The notes beneath the pieces are model-generated. The model saw only the letters and a program-made list of their open reading frames with translations, was not told where the DNA came from and did no database searches. From Solimonas sp. (GTDB taxonomy: Bacteria > Pseudomonadota > Gammaproteobacteria > Nevskiales > Nevskiaceae), in the NCBI GenBank assembly GCA_030149365.1, contig JASBRP010000026.1, forward strand, positions 156,832 to 220,831: a DNA stretch of 64,000 nt, written 5' to 3'. A program made the translations under genes and the position numbers. Shown piece after piece: positions 62,927-64,000 of the stretch; positions within the stretch are counted from its first letter, which is position 1, and the number at the start of each line of letters is the position of its first letter.

Positions 62927-63867
62927 TGCGGCGACTCGCGGCAGCCTGCGCCGCCCTGGCGCTGGCTGCCTGCGCCAGCCACGCGCCGCTGCGCTCGCAA
63001 TGGCCGGAGCCTGCCGCGGCCACCGAGCTGGCCGGCACGCCGTTCTTCCCGCAGACGCAATACCAGTGCGGCCCCGCCGCACTGGCCACGGTGCTGGGCG
63101 CATCGGGCCTGGCGGTGACGCCGGACGAGCTGGCGCCGCAGGTCTTCCTGCCGGGGCGCAAGGGCAGCCTGCAGCTCGAACTGGTGGCGGCCACGCGCCG
63201 CCAGCAGCGGCTGGCCTACGTGCTCAAGCCCGAGCCCGGTGCCCTGTTCGCGGAACTGGCCTCGGGCAGGCCGGTGCTGATCCTGCAGAACCTTGGTGTG
63301 TCCTGGCTGCCGGCCTGGCACTACGCCGTGGTGATCGGCGCGGACCCGGTGGCGGAGACCGTGGTGCTGCGCTCCGGCACCGATCGCCGGCGCGTGATGA
63401 GCTACCGCCGCTTCATGGACAGCTGGCAGCGCGCGGATCGCTGGGCGATGGTCGTCACGCCGGTCGATCGTGTGCCGGTCAGCGCTAATGCCCTGGACTG
63501 GCTGACGGCGGCCGCGGCCTTCGAGGAGCTGGGGCAGTTGCCGCTGGCCGCCGCGGCCTACGAGGCAGCGACGGCGCGCTGGCCGGAGTTGCCGCTGGCC
63601 TGGCAGCTGCTGGGCAATGTCCGCTATCGCAGCGGCGACCAGGCGGGCGCGCGCCAGGCCTACCGCGGTGCCGTGGCGCTCAAGCCGGATGCGGCTAGCT
63701 ACAACAACCTGGCGCAGGTGGAGTTGGAGCTGGGTTGCCGTCAGGCCGCAGAGGCGGCCTTGACGCAGGCGGAGGCGCTGCCTGCTGCGCCAGTGGTGAC
63801 CGCGGCGCTTCAGGAGACGGTCAAGGCCCTGCTGGCTTTGCCGGAAACCGCGAGCTGCACGCCCTAG
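62926..63867 (+). CDS. PA2778-family cysteine peptidase with TPR
   Basis: A 313-residue lipoprotein (lipobox LAAC at about 16) with a papain-like C39-type peptidase domain and TPR repeats. Catalytic Cys in QTQYQCGPAALA, His in WHYAVV, and the following D/N in GTDRRR region. The C-terminal part (about 190-310) has TPR-type helix pairs (AYEAATARWPELPLAWQLLG, AYRGAVALKPDAASYNNLAQ). It is translated in an ATGA overlap with the PA2779-like gene. The pair resembles a bacteriocin-type peptidase and its target, but the biological role is not known. Confidence 0.88.
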   Translation: MRRLAAACAALALAACASHAPLRSQWPEPAAATELAGTPFFPQTQYQCGPAALATVLGASGLAVTPDELAPQVFLPGRKGSLQLELVAATRRQQRLAYVLKPEPGALFAELASGRPVLILQNLGVSWLPAWHYAVVIGADPVAETVVLRSGTDRRRVMSYRRFMDSWQRADRWAMVVTPVDRVPVSANALDWLTAAAAFEELGQLPLAAAAYEAATARWPELPLAWQLLGNVRYRSGDQAGARQAYRGAVALKPDAASYNNLAQVELELGCRQAAEAALTQAEALPAAPVVTAALQETVKALLALPETASCTP

Positions 63868-63887
63868 GTGTGAAGGTTCGATAGGTT

Positions 63888-63960
63888 GTTCATCCGGCTG
63901 TGTTGATGGGAATCTGAGGTTGTCGAGACTTCAACCCCATCAGCAGGGAGCCGGATGAAC
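63888..63960 (+). promoter_or_regulatory. Inverted repeat covering the transposase start
   Basis: GTTCATCCGGCT (63888-63899) pairs with AGCCGGATGAAC (63949-63960), and inside it TGATGGG (63904-63910) with CCCATCA (63936-63942). The ATG of the transposase at 63955 lies in the outer stem, so in a long transcript the start codon would be hidden. Confidence 0.75.
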
Positions 63961-64000
63961 AGCCACGAGAATGCCCGACTGACGCCCAAAGGACGAGCCC
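63955..64000 (+). CDS. IS481-family transposase, 5' fragment
   Basis: Fifteen complete codons plus one base are visible, MNSHENARLTPKGRA, the usual beginning of IS481-family transposases (M-N-x-H-x-N-A-R-L-T-P). The AGGGAG ribosome site precedes it but lies partly inside the inverted repeat. The DDE catalytic domain lies past the window edge. Confidence 0.75.
   Translation, partial: MNSHENARLTPKGRA

Larger units (their letters stand above)
63869..64000 (+). mobile_element. Left end of an IS481-like insertion sequence, truncated by window edge
   Basis: Starts TGTGAAGGTTCGATAGG directly after the PA2778-like gene stop codon and continues into a transposase start. The right end and TIR partner lie outside the window, so exact boundaries are unconfirmed. 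Confidence 0.7.

Overview
The window is a dense, high-GC chromosomal segment of a gammaproteobacterium. The gene set (LptFG, LolCD, HolC, a catecholate TonB receptor with PiuC, agmatine catabolism, pantothenate and branched-chain amino acid synthesis, a PA2779/PA2778 pair, TgpA/DUF58/MoxR, a DUF3336 patatin lipase) suggests the Nevskiales/Xanthomonadales neighbourhood. That placement is inferred from gene content only. Almost everything is chromosomal housekeeping. The accessory elements are small palindromic repeats, one endonuclease cassette and the start of an insertion sequence at the right edge.

Layout. 1-1.9 kb: agmatine-to-putrescine genes on the minus strand (aguB cut by the window edge, aguA frameshifted) and a small secreted protein. 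2.1-6.7 kb: lolC, a DUF559 endonuclease cassette bounded by 36-bp inverted repeats, lolD, comEC. 6.7-10.4 kb (minus): a secreted repeat protein, hisI, a Tyr/Pro-rich lipoprotein, a two-domain pterin-synthase homologue. 10.5-14.7 kb: gltX, thrS, an M23 peptidase whose N-terminus is encoded by a REP-like repeat. 15.2-23.0 kb: an iron-uptake locus with a Fur-box-like site, comprising TonB receptor, piuC, PepSY-helix protein, DUF2271 protein with a flavinylation-like motif, DUF4198 protein, apbE and a membrane-anchored flavodoxin reductase. 23.1-29.3 kb: radical SAM protein with an unknown partner, thioesterase-like protein, hydrolase, LysR, acyl-CoA synthetase and its TetR. 29.4-35.9 kb: ilvB (minus) divergent from ilvH-ilvC, pssA, then leuA preceded by a leucine-rich leader peptide. 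36-44.8 kb: type 4 UDG, rimI, an MFS transporter, an acyltransferase, tgpA/DUF58/moxR, a patatin lipase. 44.8-54.9 kb: valS, a glycosyltransferase, holC, pepA, lptFG, an RDD protein, a glutathione peroxidase. 54.9-55.4 kb: a hairpin-rich stretch and tRNA-Glu(CTC). 55.4-63.9 kb: pcnB (apparently with an AUC start), folK, a nucleoside kinase, panBCD, a 2OG oxygenase, pgi, PA2779/PA2778 homologues. 63.9-64 kb: the left end of an IS481-like element.

The most interesting points are: the DUF559 gene inside inverted palindromic repeats, seamlessly coupled into the lol operon; a receptor-to-reductase iron locus pairing ApbE with a DUF2271 protein carrying D-G-V-T-G-A-T; a leader peptide with seven leucines, mostly in the uncommon CTT codon, that may itself be leaderless; a pcnB with no canonical start codon, echoing the AUU start of E. 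coli pcnB; and a tRNA-Glu 3'-end duplication within a chain of hairpins.
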